The translations under genes were made by a program, and so were the position numbers. 64,000 nucleotides of DNA, from positions 62,001 to 126,000 of the forward strand of contig NZ_JAMFLG010000013.1 in the NCBI RefSeq assembly GCF_023502205.1, in the 5' to 3' direction. The DNA is from Aquiflexum sp. TKW24L. Lineage in GTDB: Bacteria > Bacteroidota > Bacteroidia > Cytophagales > Cyclobacteriaceae. This document shows, one piece after another, positions 17,794-25,040 of the stretch. Below the pieces are notes generated by a model. The model searched no databases and had not been told where the DNA came from. It was given only the letters and a program-made list of their open reading frames with translations. The first letter of the stretch is position 1; each line of letters opens with the position of its first letter.

Positions 17794-17820
17794 AGGCGTA
17801 GTTTGTAACTACGCCTTTTT
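17794..17820 (+). terminator. Intrinsic terminator of the S9 peptidase gene
   Basis: Ten-base-pair perfect stem AGGCGTAGTT (17794-17803) and AACTACGCCT (17807-17816) with loop TGT and following T run, 11 nt after the stop codon. Confidence 0.85.
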
Positions 17821-17985
17821 ATGATTTTGAATTTGTAATTCTACCTTTTCAATAATAACTTAAAATTGTTTTGATATAGCCAGATTCCCAATCAAATTAG
17901 AAGGATAATAGGGAGTTACTTGCCGATAGCGATTAGGCATCCTCCCAATTCATCATTAATCGTTAAAAACCTCCCAAGTGGGGAT
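17794..17985 (+). repeat. Intergenic repeat element, copy 1
   Basis: Contains in order a terminator-like hairpin, the block GAATTTGTAATTC (about 17828-17840), and a block beginning GTTACTTGCCGATAGC followed by CATCATTAATCGTTAAA. The same three blocks in the same order occur at 18806-18996. The copies have diverged by point changes and small insertions. No coding potential. Confidence 0.6.
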
Positions 17986-18001
17986 TTTTTTGCCCTGATC
18001 G

Positions 18002-18187
18002 CTATGTTAATGATTTTGACCGCTTCGCTGCACTTTTTCTTTTCTTTTCGTTCGCGTTGGTAGCTGCCTGTTTCTTTTTAGCAAAAAAATCATGAAGCGC
18101 TATTTCCTCTTCATGCGTCAAGGAATCGTCTTGCCCACCAATATAATCAACATCCAATGCTTCTTTTCGGGTCTTCATAATGATCAA
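18002..18187 (-). CDS. Small charged protein paired with a GNAT protein
   Basis: A 61-residue, strongly charged protein. The first half is acidic (DYIGGQDDSLTHEEEIALHDFF), the second half very basic (KKKQAATNANEKKRKSAAKRSK). Its start codon overlaps the stop of the upstream GNAT gene by 4 bp (ATGA), so it is translationally coupled to it. I recall similar small genes next to GNAT genes in other Bacteroidetes, but no function is assigned. The size and coupling suggest an antitoxin or accessory subunit; that is inference. The start could be either of two nearby methionines (MIIMKTRKE). Confidence 0.6.
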   Translation of the reverse strand: MIIMKTRKEALDVDYIGGQDDSLTHEEEIALHDFFAKKKQAATNANEKKRKSAAKRSKSLT

Positions 18188-18711
18188 TTTTTAAAGTACT
18201 TGTCGATAAGTTTCAATGCGGATTTTGTTTCGATAATCATCACTCTTCCTCCAAAGTGGAATGCGCCAAGTGTCTTTTCATAGTGGTAGATAAGTTGGGT
18301 CTTGGAGATGAACGAAACGTTGCCTTCATATCCTCTTTGAAACGAAAGCCGGCAAGCAAAAGCTACCAAATTTCCTGCGACACCGGCATACACTTTTGAT
18401 TTTCCTTTGTTGAACGGAGCATTCTCTACCAAGTGCATGTAAACGTGGTCGCTCTTTACCTCCACACTAATAAGTCCTTGGATAATTTCCGGGTTGTGGA
18501 CAATTGTTAGTTTGTAAGTCTCTCGTTTGGGGTTTTTAAATTCTTTTTTCCATTCGAAAAGCCAGCCTTTTTTTTTGCTGACAGTTTTCATGTCTTGATT
18601 TGTCAAGACCGATATATCGGTGGGAAAGCTGTCGCCCGTTATTACATTCTCAATAGAGTTGGTTAATTTGTCGATTACAAAACTGAGACCTTTACTTGAC
18701 TTGTATTTCAC
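18184..18711 (-). CDS. GNAT-like acetyltransferase
   Basis: A 175-residue protein. The C-terminal half has the GNAT layout: strand VYMHLVENAPFN, then the acetyl-CoA loop region YAGVAGNLVAFACRLSFQRG (a Q/R-x-x-G-x-G/A-like turn followed by a helix), then strands GNVSFIS and the Y-containing helix LIYHYEKTLGAF, and GRVMIIE. The N-terminal part (KYKSSKGLSFVIDKLTNSIENV) is less typical and may be specific to this group. It is the first gene of a two-gene unit with the 61-residue charged protein, flanked on both sides by related repeats. Toxin activity on tRNA, or modification of a protein, are both possible; neither can be read from sequence. Confidence 0.65.
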   Translation of the reverse strand: MKYKSSKGLSFVIDKLTNSIENVITGDSFPTDISVLTNQDMKTVSKKKGWLFEWKKEFKNPKRETYKLTIVHNPEIIQGLISVEVKSDHVYMHLVENAPFNKGKSKVYAGVAGNLVAFACRLSFQRGYEGNVSFISKTQLIYHYEKTLGAFHFGGRVMIIETKSALKLIDKYFKN

Positions 18712-19020
18712 AAAGCTAATTTACGAAAAAATATCCTGTATAACATTGGCATTTGGGGGTTATGGGACCGAAACCCCTTCTGGGGATAGAATGGCGTCGA
18801 TGATGGGTGTAGATTGAATCTACACCTTTTTATTTAATAGAATTTGTAATTCCATTTATCTGGAAATATCTTTCCTTAGATCGTTTGGGTTAATAGTCCA
18901 ATTGTATCCCGATGGCTGGTTGACGGAAAAAATATAAGGGTGGAATTACGTGCCGATAGCTATCGGCAGCCACCCAGTCCATCATCAATCGCTAAACTAC
19001 GTCTAGGCGTTTTTTGACCA
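18712..19020. other. Spacer carrying repeat copy 2 and a duplicated gene end
   Basis: No gene. Holds the second copy of the intergenic repeat (18806-18996) and, at 19006-19039, a degenerate copy of the 3' end of the S9 peptidase gene. Upstream part (18712-18790) should carry the promoter of the leftward GNAT gene; no clear motif seen. Confidence 0.6.
18806..18996 (+). repeat. Intergenic repeat element, copy 2
   Basis: Begins with a near-perfect palindrome GGTGTAGATT (18806-18815) and AATCTACACC (18817-18826) plus T run, then GAATTTGTAATTC, then GAATTACGTGCCGATAGC followed by CATCATCAATCGCTAAA, corresponding block by block to copy 1 at 17794-17985. Confidence 0.6.
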
Positions 19021-19039
19021 CTATAAAGCAAAACCCTGA
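19013..19039 (+). pseudogene. Remnant of an S9 peptidase 3' end
   Basis: Reads FDHYKAKP then TGA, against FDHYKEKP then TGA at 17757-17783. Over 34 nt including the bases after the stop (TTTGACCA...GATTTTCCC) 29 positions are identical. It is too short to be a gene and overlaps the 3' end of the leftward CDS at 19021. Confidence 0.5.
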
Positions 19040-19665
19040 TTTTCCCATCTTGTTAAAATCAGATTTTCCCTGATCAGTTTTTTGATCGCAGAAATATTGG
19101 CATAGTCAATATTCTTGCCTTCGAAAAACGCGGGAAGATCAGTCATGTGGGTAATCACCTGATCCAATTCTGGATTTTTAATTCCCGATTTCAACAGTTG
19201 CCTCCTGAGCTCGACCATCAGAGCCAAAAGGCTCCAGTTCTCAAAATCTCCATTGAGGTAATCGCCACCTTTGCCTAAAGTCTTATCCAAACCTAAGGCG
19301 ATTTCCCGGACATCATCTATACTCGCCGTGACTAGAATCTGGGCATCTTCACCTTTTTTATCACTGAGTTCATCGATAAAATATATCACCCGATTGAACT
19401 TGTAGCTGATTTCCAAATCCAGTTTTTCCACCAATTCGGTTCGGGATTTTAGGTCTTCTTTTTTCTCTTTATAATCATCATAGGCCACCACCCCACCGGA
19501 GAGGAAAACAGCAGACAATATCCAAAGTCCGAGTTTGCTGTTGAAAAAATAAATCACTTTCCCCCATCCTATCTTTTTATCAGCTTCATTTTGAAGTTTT
19601 TCCCTGACTTCAAACCGGCAAGTTTCCCTCAACCTGATGCGTTCTATTTCCTTTTCTGACAGCAT
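19021..19665 (-). CDS. Hypothetical single-pass membrane protein
   Basis: A 214-residue protein I do not recognise. A basic cytoplasmic start (ERIRLRETCRFEVREKLQNEADKK) is followed by one transmembrane helix at about residues 44-62 (FNSKLGLWILSAVFLSGGVVAYDD) and a charged, mostly helical C-terminal region (LDLEISYKFNRVIYFIDELSDKK, LLALMVELRRQLLKSGIKN). Its last codons run through the duplicated S9 peptidase end, so the C-terminus may have been altered by that rearrangement. Leftward, downstream of the S41 protease gene but separated from it by a hairpin-rich spacer. Confidence 0.6.
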   Translation of the reverse strand: MLSEKEIERIRLRETCRFEVREKLQNEADKKIGWGKVIYFFNSKLGLWILSAVFLSGGVVAYDDYKEKKEDLKSRTELVEKLDLEISYKFNRVIYFIDELSDKKGEDAQILVTASIDDVREIALGLDKTLGKGGDYLNGDFENWSLLALMVELRRQLLKSGIKNPELDQVITHMTDLPAFFEGKNIDYANISAIKKLIRENLILTRWENQGFAL

Positions 19666-19781
19666 ATTAAAATCAATTTTTGGATTATTGATTTGAATTT
19701 ATTGGAAAAAAAATTAGGGTTAAATGATTATTTGCCAATAATCCAAAAATCCTTACCAATCAGGACAGAAAACCCCGGTGT

Positions 19782-19829
19782 AAAAAAAAATCCCAATTCT
19801 GGCAAGAAGAGATCTTGCCGGAATTGGGA
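19782..19829 (-). terminator. Intrinsic terminator of the tricorn-like protease gene
   Basis: Seventeen-base-pair stem, arms 19791-19807 and 19813-19829 with one G-T wobble and a 5-nt loop; on the minus strand it is followed by a U run (A run at 19782-19790). Confidence 0.8.
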
Positions 19830-19858
19830 TGGGAATTTTAATATTACTTTCTAGCCCC

Positions 19859-19910
19859 TGCTTGTGTCTTCACAAGCAGCACCCCTCAATTGAAATCCCA
19901 ATTGAGGGGT
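19859..19910. repeat. Two further hairpins next to the terminator
   Basis: GCTTGTG (19859-19865) pairs with CACAAGC (19870-19876), and ACCCCTCAATTG (19881-19892) pairs with CAATTGAGGGGT (19899-19910), all perfect. Together with the terminator they form three hairpins in 120 bp. The string TTTAATATTACTT occurs on both sides (about 19836 and 19912), suggesting a small insertion or duplication at the gene end. Confidence 0.6.
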
Positions 19911-19919
19911 ACTTTAATA

Positions 19920-22900
19920 TTACTTCTTCTTCATTCCTTTCGCCGTCCTGTCTTCATAGGCCGGAGCAGGAGTCATGGTAGATGGATTGGTAGGAATGAG
20001 TTTTAAAACTTCCTGCACTACCCTTTCCATCTGAGGATCTCTTCCCTGCATCATCAGGTTGGGATCATCCCACACGACGATATCCGGGCTTACACCTTCT
20101 CCTTCCCAAAACCAATGTCCGGCATTGTCATAGAGTCTGGCATCCGGAACGGTGATTCCACCACCGTCTATCAACTGATGTCCTGTAGCCGGTCCAACCA
20201 AAATTCCCAAAGTATTTTCACCTACAATCGGTCCTGCCTTCAACACTTTGAAAGCCCAAGGAAGCCCATCGCCGCCCGATCCTGCCCAACCGTTAATCAA
20301 CATGCCCATCGGCCCGGTATTGGCTTTGATCGGGTTGGTATGGTCACGGCCATGTCTCCAATGCAGGTTATAGACTACCGGTCTTTGGAGCAATTCCAAA
20401 AATCTGTCTGCCAATTGCCCTCCGCCGTTGAATCTCTCATCGATGATAAAACCTTTTTTGTCCAGTTGGCCATAATACATGCTGACCAATTCCCGCTGAC
20501 CGTCACCTGCTGTATTGGACATGTAGACATAGCCAAGCTGTCCGTCGGAAAGCTTTTCGACAAGTTTTCTATTATTCTCCAGCCACTCGAGATACCTAAG
20601 GTTTGACTCTTCGCCCGGAGTTAGACAGGTGATAACCACGTCTTTGCTAGATTCGGAATTGCCATTTTTCTGACCCACTGTCAAGGAAACAGTCTTTCCG
20701 CTCAAACCTTCAAATGCCGCATAAGGATCTTTTTTGGGATCGAGCTTGATGCCATTGACAGCAAGGATGAAATCACCTTCCTTCACCTCCACGCCTGACC
20801 TGTCAAAAGGCGACCTTACTTCGGTATTCCAGGCAGCAGGTTTTACAATCCTCTTTATTTTATATCGGTCTCCGTCTTTTGCCCACTCGATTCCAAGAAA
20901 TCCTGTCATCAATGGGGTGACTGATTCCACATCACCGCCATTGGTATAGGTATGTCCTGCGGCAAGTTCTGCCTGCATGTTGGATTGGATATTGGTGATG
21001 TCCCAACGGGTTCTGGCATCCTTTATCAAAGCTCCATAACGCTTCCTCATATCGTCCCAATCCACACCCTGCATATTGGGATCGTAGAAGAAATCCCTGT
21101 ACCGTCTCCAGGTATCATTGAAAATCTGATTCCATTCTTCCCTAGCCACCCAGTTCATCACAAGCCCATTGGTAGGGATCGGCTTTTCCATTTTTTGTGC
21201 TGCATTTGCTGCAATGATTCCAAACTGACCATTGCTAGAAATCAAAATGGATTTGCCGTCAGCAGACACAACATAGTTGTTCACCTTATCCAAAATGGTT
21301 TTTTCCTCCCTCTCCTTGATATCATAATACATCAAAGTTGAGCCATTGTCTCCCGATCCGGTTCTAGGGTACCGCATGAAAACCAATTTGTCGTCGATGG
21401 CTGTCATCTTTCCAAAATTCCCCGGCTTGACAGGAAGAATAACCACCCTAGACTCCAATCCATCAAAATCGATGGATACCTGTACGCCATTGGCCTTCTT
21501 TTCTTCCGGTTTCTTTTCGTCAGGCTTCTTATCTGCAGTTACTGTAATGGTGTCATTTTTTGGAGCCAAAAGAGAAGCCACAGATTTGCTTAAGCTGATT
21601 GCCCCGATTTGGGTCGCGTTGGGATATACCCATGTGCCGTCACCCAAAGCTGAGTAAACAGGATCCATATTCCGGTTGGTCTGGAAAAAGAGGTATTTTC
21701 CGTCTTTACTGAATGTCGGAGAATCATCTGAATAATACCCTGAAGTCGCCTGAGTCAATTTGTTTCCTTCTACATCGTAGATGAAAATGGCGGTATTGGC
21801 ATTTTCAAGACCAATCGGGAAAGTAACATATTTAGAATCCGGAGACCAAGAGATCGGAAAACCGGGTGCTCCACCATGTCCGATGACCCAATGGGTATTG
21901 CCTCCTTTTTTGATCTGACCCGACACCGCATCTACTATGGAGATATCGTGCTTTTCATCTATGAAAGCTAATTTTTTGCTATCAGGAGACCAATGCAAGG
22001 TGTATCCAAATCCACCTTTTCGGTCCGTAAGTTTTTTGGCTTCCTGATTTCCTTGGGTACTTTGAAGGTATATTTCATTTTCCCCTGATCGGTCGCTCCA
22101 ATAGGCAACTGATTTGCCGTCAGGTGACCAGGCAGGGCTGTGGTCCAAAGCACCGCTTGATTGGGTCATGTTGAGGGTGAAACCTTCCTTCGAAGGGACA
22201 TTGAACAGCTCGCCTCTCGCCTGAAAAACAACCCTTTTGGCATCCGGAGAAACAGTCATATTGGCGATGTTTTTGCTCACATCTTTCTGTTGGGCCATTT
22301 CTACAGAAAGGTCACTGACTACATGGACATCTACTTTTTTGTAGTTTTTGGTAGCAAGGTCCATCAGGTACAGGTCTCCGCCCATTTCAAAAACCAATTC
22401 CTTTTCACTTGCTGATAGGTAAGAAATATCAAAATCCTTGAAATTAGTTAGCTGGGAAAGGGCTTTGGTTTTGGTATCATAAGCCCAAATATTCAACCGC
22501 ATGTCAGGATTATCATCCGAAAGGAAATAAACCGTATTGCCCGACCAAGCCGGTTTGCCGTCAATAGCTATCCTGTTGGTGACATTTTCGACCTTTTTGG
22601 AATCCATATCATAGATAAGGATATCGGAGTTGTTACCGCTGCGGATTCTTTTGAAAGGATAATTTTCAGTGATTTTGGTGATGTAGGCCAACTGCTTTCC
22701 ATCAGGTGAAAAACTTGCCAATTCTCCATAAGGCAAAGGCAACTTCTCAGGAAAACCACCTTCTTTGTTGACCAGGAAAAACTGGTTCAGCAGTCTGCGT
22801 CCGCCCAATTCCCCGGTGGATGCGATTAGTAATTGTTTGCCGTCCGGATGCCAATCGATCATGCGATCAGGAAAAGACTTGTACGTGACGCGTGTCGGAA

Positions 22901-23216
22901 TACCACCACTCACAGGCATCATGAAAACGTCGAGGTTTCCATTATAGCTAGCTGAAAATGCGATGGACTTTCCATCAGGGGAAAATCTCGGCCATGATTC
23001 TTCACCGGGCGAACTCGTCAATTGGGTGGCCATGCCTCCCGCTTTGGGAACGGTCCAGATATCTCCTCCAAATACAAAGGCAATCTGCGTATCGGAGACA
23101 TCCATGTAGCGCATCAACTTCGCATTGATCTGGGCGAAGGATGGCAAAACTGTACAGATAAAAAAGAGTAATGTGAAAATGTTTTTCATAGTGGTTTGGG
23201 TTTTGGTAATTTCCAT
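19920..23216 (-). CDS. Tricorn-like S41 family peptidase
   Basis: A large exported protease, 1098 residues from the first ATG; the more likely start is the methionine at 23189, giving MKNIFTLLFFICTVLPSFAQ, a clean Sec signal. Residues about 30-560 hold two sets of PD40 propeller repeats (FSPDGKSIAFSA, WHPDGKQLLIAS, WSPDGKSVAYWSD, WSPDSKKLAFID). Then a lysine/proline linker (KKPDEKKPEEKK), a tricorn core segment with LAAGHTYTNGGD (likely catalytic histidine), a PDZ domain (GVEVKEGDFILAVNGIKL) and the S41 catalytic part with GSGGDGLPWAF carrying the nucleophile serine region. It probably degrades peptides in the periplasm. No operon partner; terminator downstream. Confidence 0.92.
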   Translation of the reverse strand: MEITKTQTTMKNIFTLLFFICTVLPSFAQINAKLMRYMDVSDTQIAFVFGGDIWTVPKAGGMATQLTSSPGEESWPRFSPDGKSIAFSASYNGNLDVFMMPVSGGIPTRVTYKSFPDRMIDWHPDGKQLLIASTGELGGRRLLNQFFLVNKEGGFPEKLPLPYGELASFSPDGKQLAYITKITENYPFKRIRSGNNSDILIYDMDSKKVENVTNRIAIDGKPAWSGNTVYFLSDDNPDMRLNIWAYDTKTKALSQLTNFKDFDISYLSASEKELVFEMGGDLYLMDLATKNYKKVDVHVVSDLSVEMAQQKDVSKNIANMTVSPDAKRVVFQARGELFNVPSKEGFTLNMTQSSGALDHSPAWSPDGKSVAYWSDRSGENEIYLQSTQGNQEAKKLTDRKGGFGYTLHWSPDSKKLAFIDEKHDISIVDAVSGQIKKGGNTHWVIGHGGAPGFPISWSPDSKYVTFPIGLENANTAIFIYDVEGNKLTQATSGYYSDDSPTFSKDGKYLFFQTNRNMDPVYSALGDGTWVYPNATQIGAISLSKSVASLLAPKNDTITVTADKKPDEKKPEEKKANGVQVSIDFDGLESRVVILPVKPGNFGKMTAIDDKLVFMRYPRTGSGDNGSTLMYYDIKEREEKTILDKVNNYVVSADGKSILISSNGQFGIIAANAAQKMEKPIPTNGLVMNWVAREEWNQIFNDTWRRYRDFFYDPNMQGVDWDDMRKRYGALIKDARTRWDITNIQSNMQAELAAGHTYTNGGDVESVTPLMTGFLGIEWAKDGDRYKIKRIVKPAAWNTEVRSPFDRSGVEVKEGDFILAVNGIKLDPKKDPYAAFEGLSGKTVSLTVGQKNGNSESSKDVVITCLTPGEESNLRYLEWLENNRKLVEKLSDGQLGYVYMSNTAGDGQRELVSMYYGQLDKKGFIIDERFNGGGQLADRFLELLQRPVVYNLHWRHGRDHTNPIKANTGPMGMLINGWAGSGGDGLPWAFKVLKAGPIVGENTLGILVGPATGHQLIDGGGITVPDARLYDNAGHWFWEGEGVSPDIVVWDDPNLMMQGRDPQMERVVQEVLKLIPTNPSTMTPAPAYEDRTAKGMKKK

Positions 23217-23294
23217 AAGTTAGAAATTAAACCCGGCTTTTTTCCAAACCTTGTTATGAAATAGGGAAATTCTGGGGTAGAAAAAATAAAAACC

Positions 23295-24218
23295 TCAGAG
23301 GGCCTTCATCCATTTTTCTACGTCATCCATCCACCGGATTTCCGAGGTGGGATTGATCATACCGTATCCGTGACCGCCTTTTTCGAAGTAGGTATGGGCC
23401 ACGGGAACATTATTTTGCTTCAATGCGGCTTCAAAAAGGTAAGAGTTCTCGATCCTGACAGGATCATCTTTCGCATGGACAAGGTAAGTTGGAGGCGTTT
23501 CGGTGGTGACTTGCTTGTCATTGGAATAAAGGTCGATCATACCTTGAGGCGGTTTTTCACCGATCAGGTTTTTGGAAGAACCACTGTGCCCTACTTCTTT
23601 ATCAAAGGTAATCACAGGATACACCAAGACCATAAAATCAGGTCTCAGGCTGGTGTTTTTTGGATTTTCAATTACTTCTCTTTTGAAATGCGTGCCTGCT
23701 GTGGAAGCCAAATGTCCACCTGCTGAGAAGCCCATAATCCCGATCATTTTAGGATTCACATTCCATTTGGCTGCATTTTCCCGTACCATTTGGATAGCGC
23801 GCTGTGCATCCTGAAGCGGCCCTATGCTTTTGTCTTCCATGGCCAATCCATTTGGCAACCTGTATTTCAATACAAAAACAGCCACTCCCCTTTTGGCAAA
23901 TTCCTTTGCCACATCATGGCCTTCATGCCCCGCCGCCAACAACCAATATCCGCCTCCGGGACAAATGATGATGGCTTTGCCTGTGGCCGACTCTTTGGTT
24001 GGCAGGTAAGCAGTCAGTGTGGGAACCGTGACTTTGCTTATGATCAAAATCCCATCCTCTCTTACCTCAGAAGTTTCTACATTGGGCACGTCCTTGGAAT
24101 TGGGAATCGGTCCCTCATATAAAGGCATTTCGGTTTGGGAGAAAAGCAAAGATGACATGAGACAGAAGCAAAAAAGAAAAAGGTATTTCATGATTTGGGA
24201 TATTTTGAAAGCTTTCAA
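23295..24218 (-). CDS. Secreted alpha/beta hydrolase (xylanase/acetyl esterase-like)
   Basis: 307 residues from the first ATG, though the methionine at 24191 (MKYLFLFCFCLMSSLLFSQ) is a better start because it opens a normal Sec signal. The oxyanion-hole motif CPGGGYWLLA near 86-95 (in place of HGGG), the elbow GFSAGG with S165, the aspartate in HAKDDPVR and the histidine in GGHGYGM form a complete esterase set of the BD-FAE/polysaccharide-lyase-associated type. Such enzymes remove acetyl or feruloyl groups from plant or algal glycans. It starts 79 bp upstream of the protease gene region on the same strand but is probably separately controlled. Confidence 0.82.
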   Translation of the reverse strand: MKAFKISQIMKYLFLFCFCLMSSLLFSQTEMPLYEGPIPNSKDVPNVETSEVREDGILIISKVTVPTLTAYLPTKESATGKAIIICPGGGYWLLAAGHEGHDVAKEFAKRGVAVFVLKYRLPNGLAMEDKSIGPLQDAQRAIQMVRENAAKWNVNPKMIGIMGFSAGGHLASTAGTHFKREVIENPKNTSLRPDFMVLVYPVITFDKEVGHSGSSKNLIGEKPPQGMIDLYSNDKQVTTETPPTYLVHAKDDPVRIENSYLFEAALKQNNVPVAHTYFEKGGHGYGMINPTSEIRWMDDVEKWMKAL

Positions 24219-24375
24219 TTTACTTGGAATTTTTAAAATCTCAATTTTACATGTTATAAAAGGAAAGAATTTATCATAGTTAGTTTTTTGATCCCGTCTT
24301 TCATAGAATAATTTTTTTGGGTAAAATTTTGATTTTCTCTTTTCGATTTTATGTAAAGAAAATGAGTTTCATTAC

Positions 24376-24399
24376 ATTAGCATAATTAATTATGCTAAT
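24376..24399. promoter_or_regulatory. Perfect 24-bp palindrome before the VapBC genes (candidate operator)
   Basis: Half-site ATTAGCATAATT at 24376-24387 is followed directly by its exact reverse complement to 24399. It ends 14 bp before the VapB start codon, the usual position for the operator bound by a VapBC complex for autorepression. Confidence 0.7.
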
Positions 24400-24413
24400 C
24401 CGCATCAAAATAT

Positions 24414-24608
24414 ATGAGAACCACATTAGAAATTCCTGAAGATCTTATAGAAGAGGCAATGAAGCTTACTGGGGCAAAAACAAAAAGCCAATTGATTACG
24501 GATGCTTTAAAAGAAAAAATTGAAAAAATAAAGAGGCAACGGCTTTTGACTTTTAAGGGTAAAATTGACCTGGACATAGATCTTGATGTACTTAGAGATA
24601 GAAAGTAA
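24414..24608 (+). CDS. vapB: VapB-type antitoxin
   Basis: A 64-residue protein. The N-terminus MRTTLEIPEDLIEEAMKL followed by KTKSQLITDALKE is a ribbon-helix-helix DNA-binding domain, and the C-terminal tail (FKGKIDLDIDLDVLRDRK) is the part that usually wraps the toxin active site. The stop codon overlaps the ATG of the toxin gene by one base (TAATG). A perfect palindrome lies just upstream. It neutralises the PIN toxin and represses its own operon, by analogy with the family. Confidence 0.88.
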   Translation: MRTTLEIPEDLIEEAMKLTGAKTKSQLITDALKEKIEKIKRQRLLTFKGKIDLDIDLDVLRDRK

Positions 24609-25003
24609 TGTCAAGATATAAAGTACTGGTGGATAGTTCTGTTTGGATTGACTATTTTAGAACCCGTGATATACCTTATCTTGAACACCTTATCAAAGAG
24701 GATCTTATCTGTACAAATGATGTTATCCTTACAGAATTGATCCCTTCTTTACTCTTGCAAAAAAGAAAAGATATCGTGGAAAGTCTTTTAACAGTTGAAA
24801 ATATTCAACTGGAAATTGATTGGGTAATAATTAGACAATATCAATTAATGAACATCAAAAACGGGATAAATAAAGTCGGGATTCCTGATTTATTAATTTT
24901 TCAACAAATTATCGATCAAAGGATAACCTTGTTTACGTTTGATAAGCATTTCAGACTCTTGAAAGGACTTCATCATTTTGATTTAGTTATGAATAGAAAC
25001 TGA
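24608..25003 (+). CDS. vapC: VapC-type PIN-domain ribonuclease toxin
   Basis: A 131-residue PIN-domain protein. The acidic metal-binding set is complete: D9 in LVDSSVWIDYF, E43 in LTELIPSL, D94 in GIPDLLIF and D112 in TFDKHF. VapC toxins are Mg-dependent endoribonucleases that cut tRNA or rRNA when freed from VapB. The frame is A/T-rich compared with the flanking esterase and DUF1593 genes, in line with transfer as a cassette. It ends 37 bp from the converging DUF1593 gene. Confidence 0.88.
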   Translation: MSRYKVLVDSSVWIDYFRTRDIPYLEHLIKEDLICTNDVILTELIPSLLLQKRKDIVESLLTVENIQLEIDWVIIRQYQLMNIKNGINKVGIPDLLIFQQIIDQRITLFTFDKHFRLLKGLHHFDLVMNRN

Positions 25004-25040
25004 TTTCATTCCTCTAAAATTATTTTGATATCATCATTTT

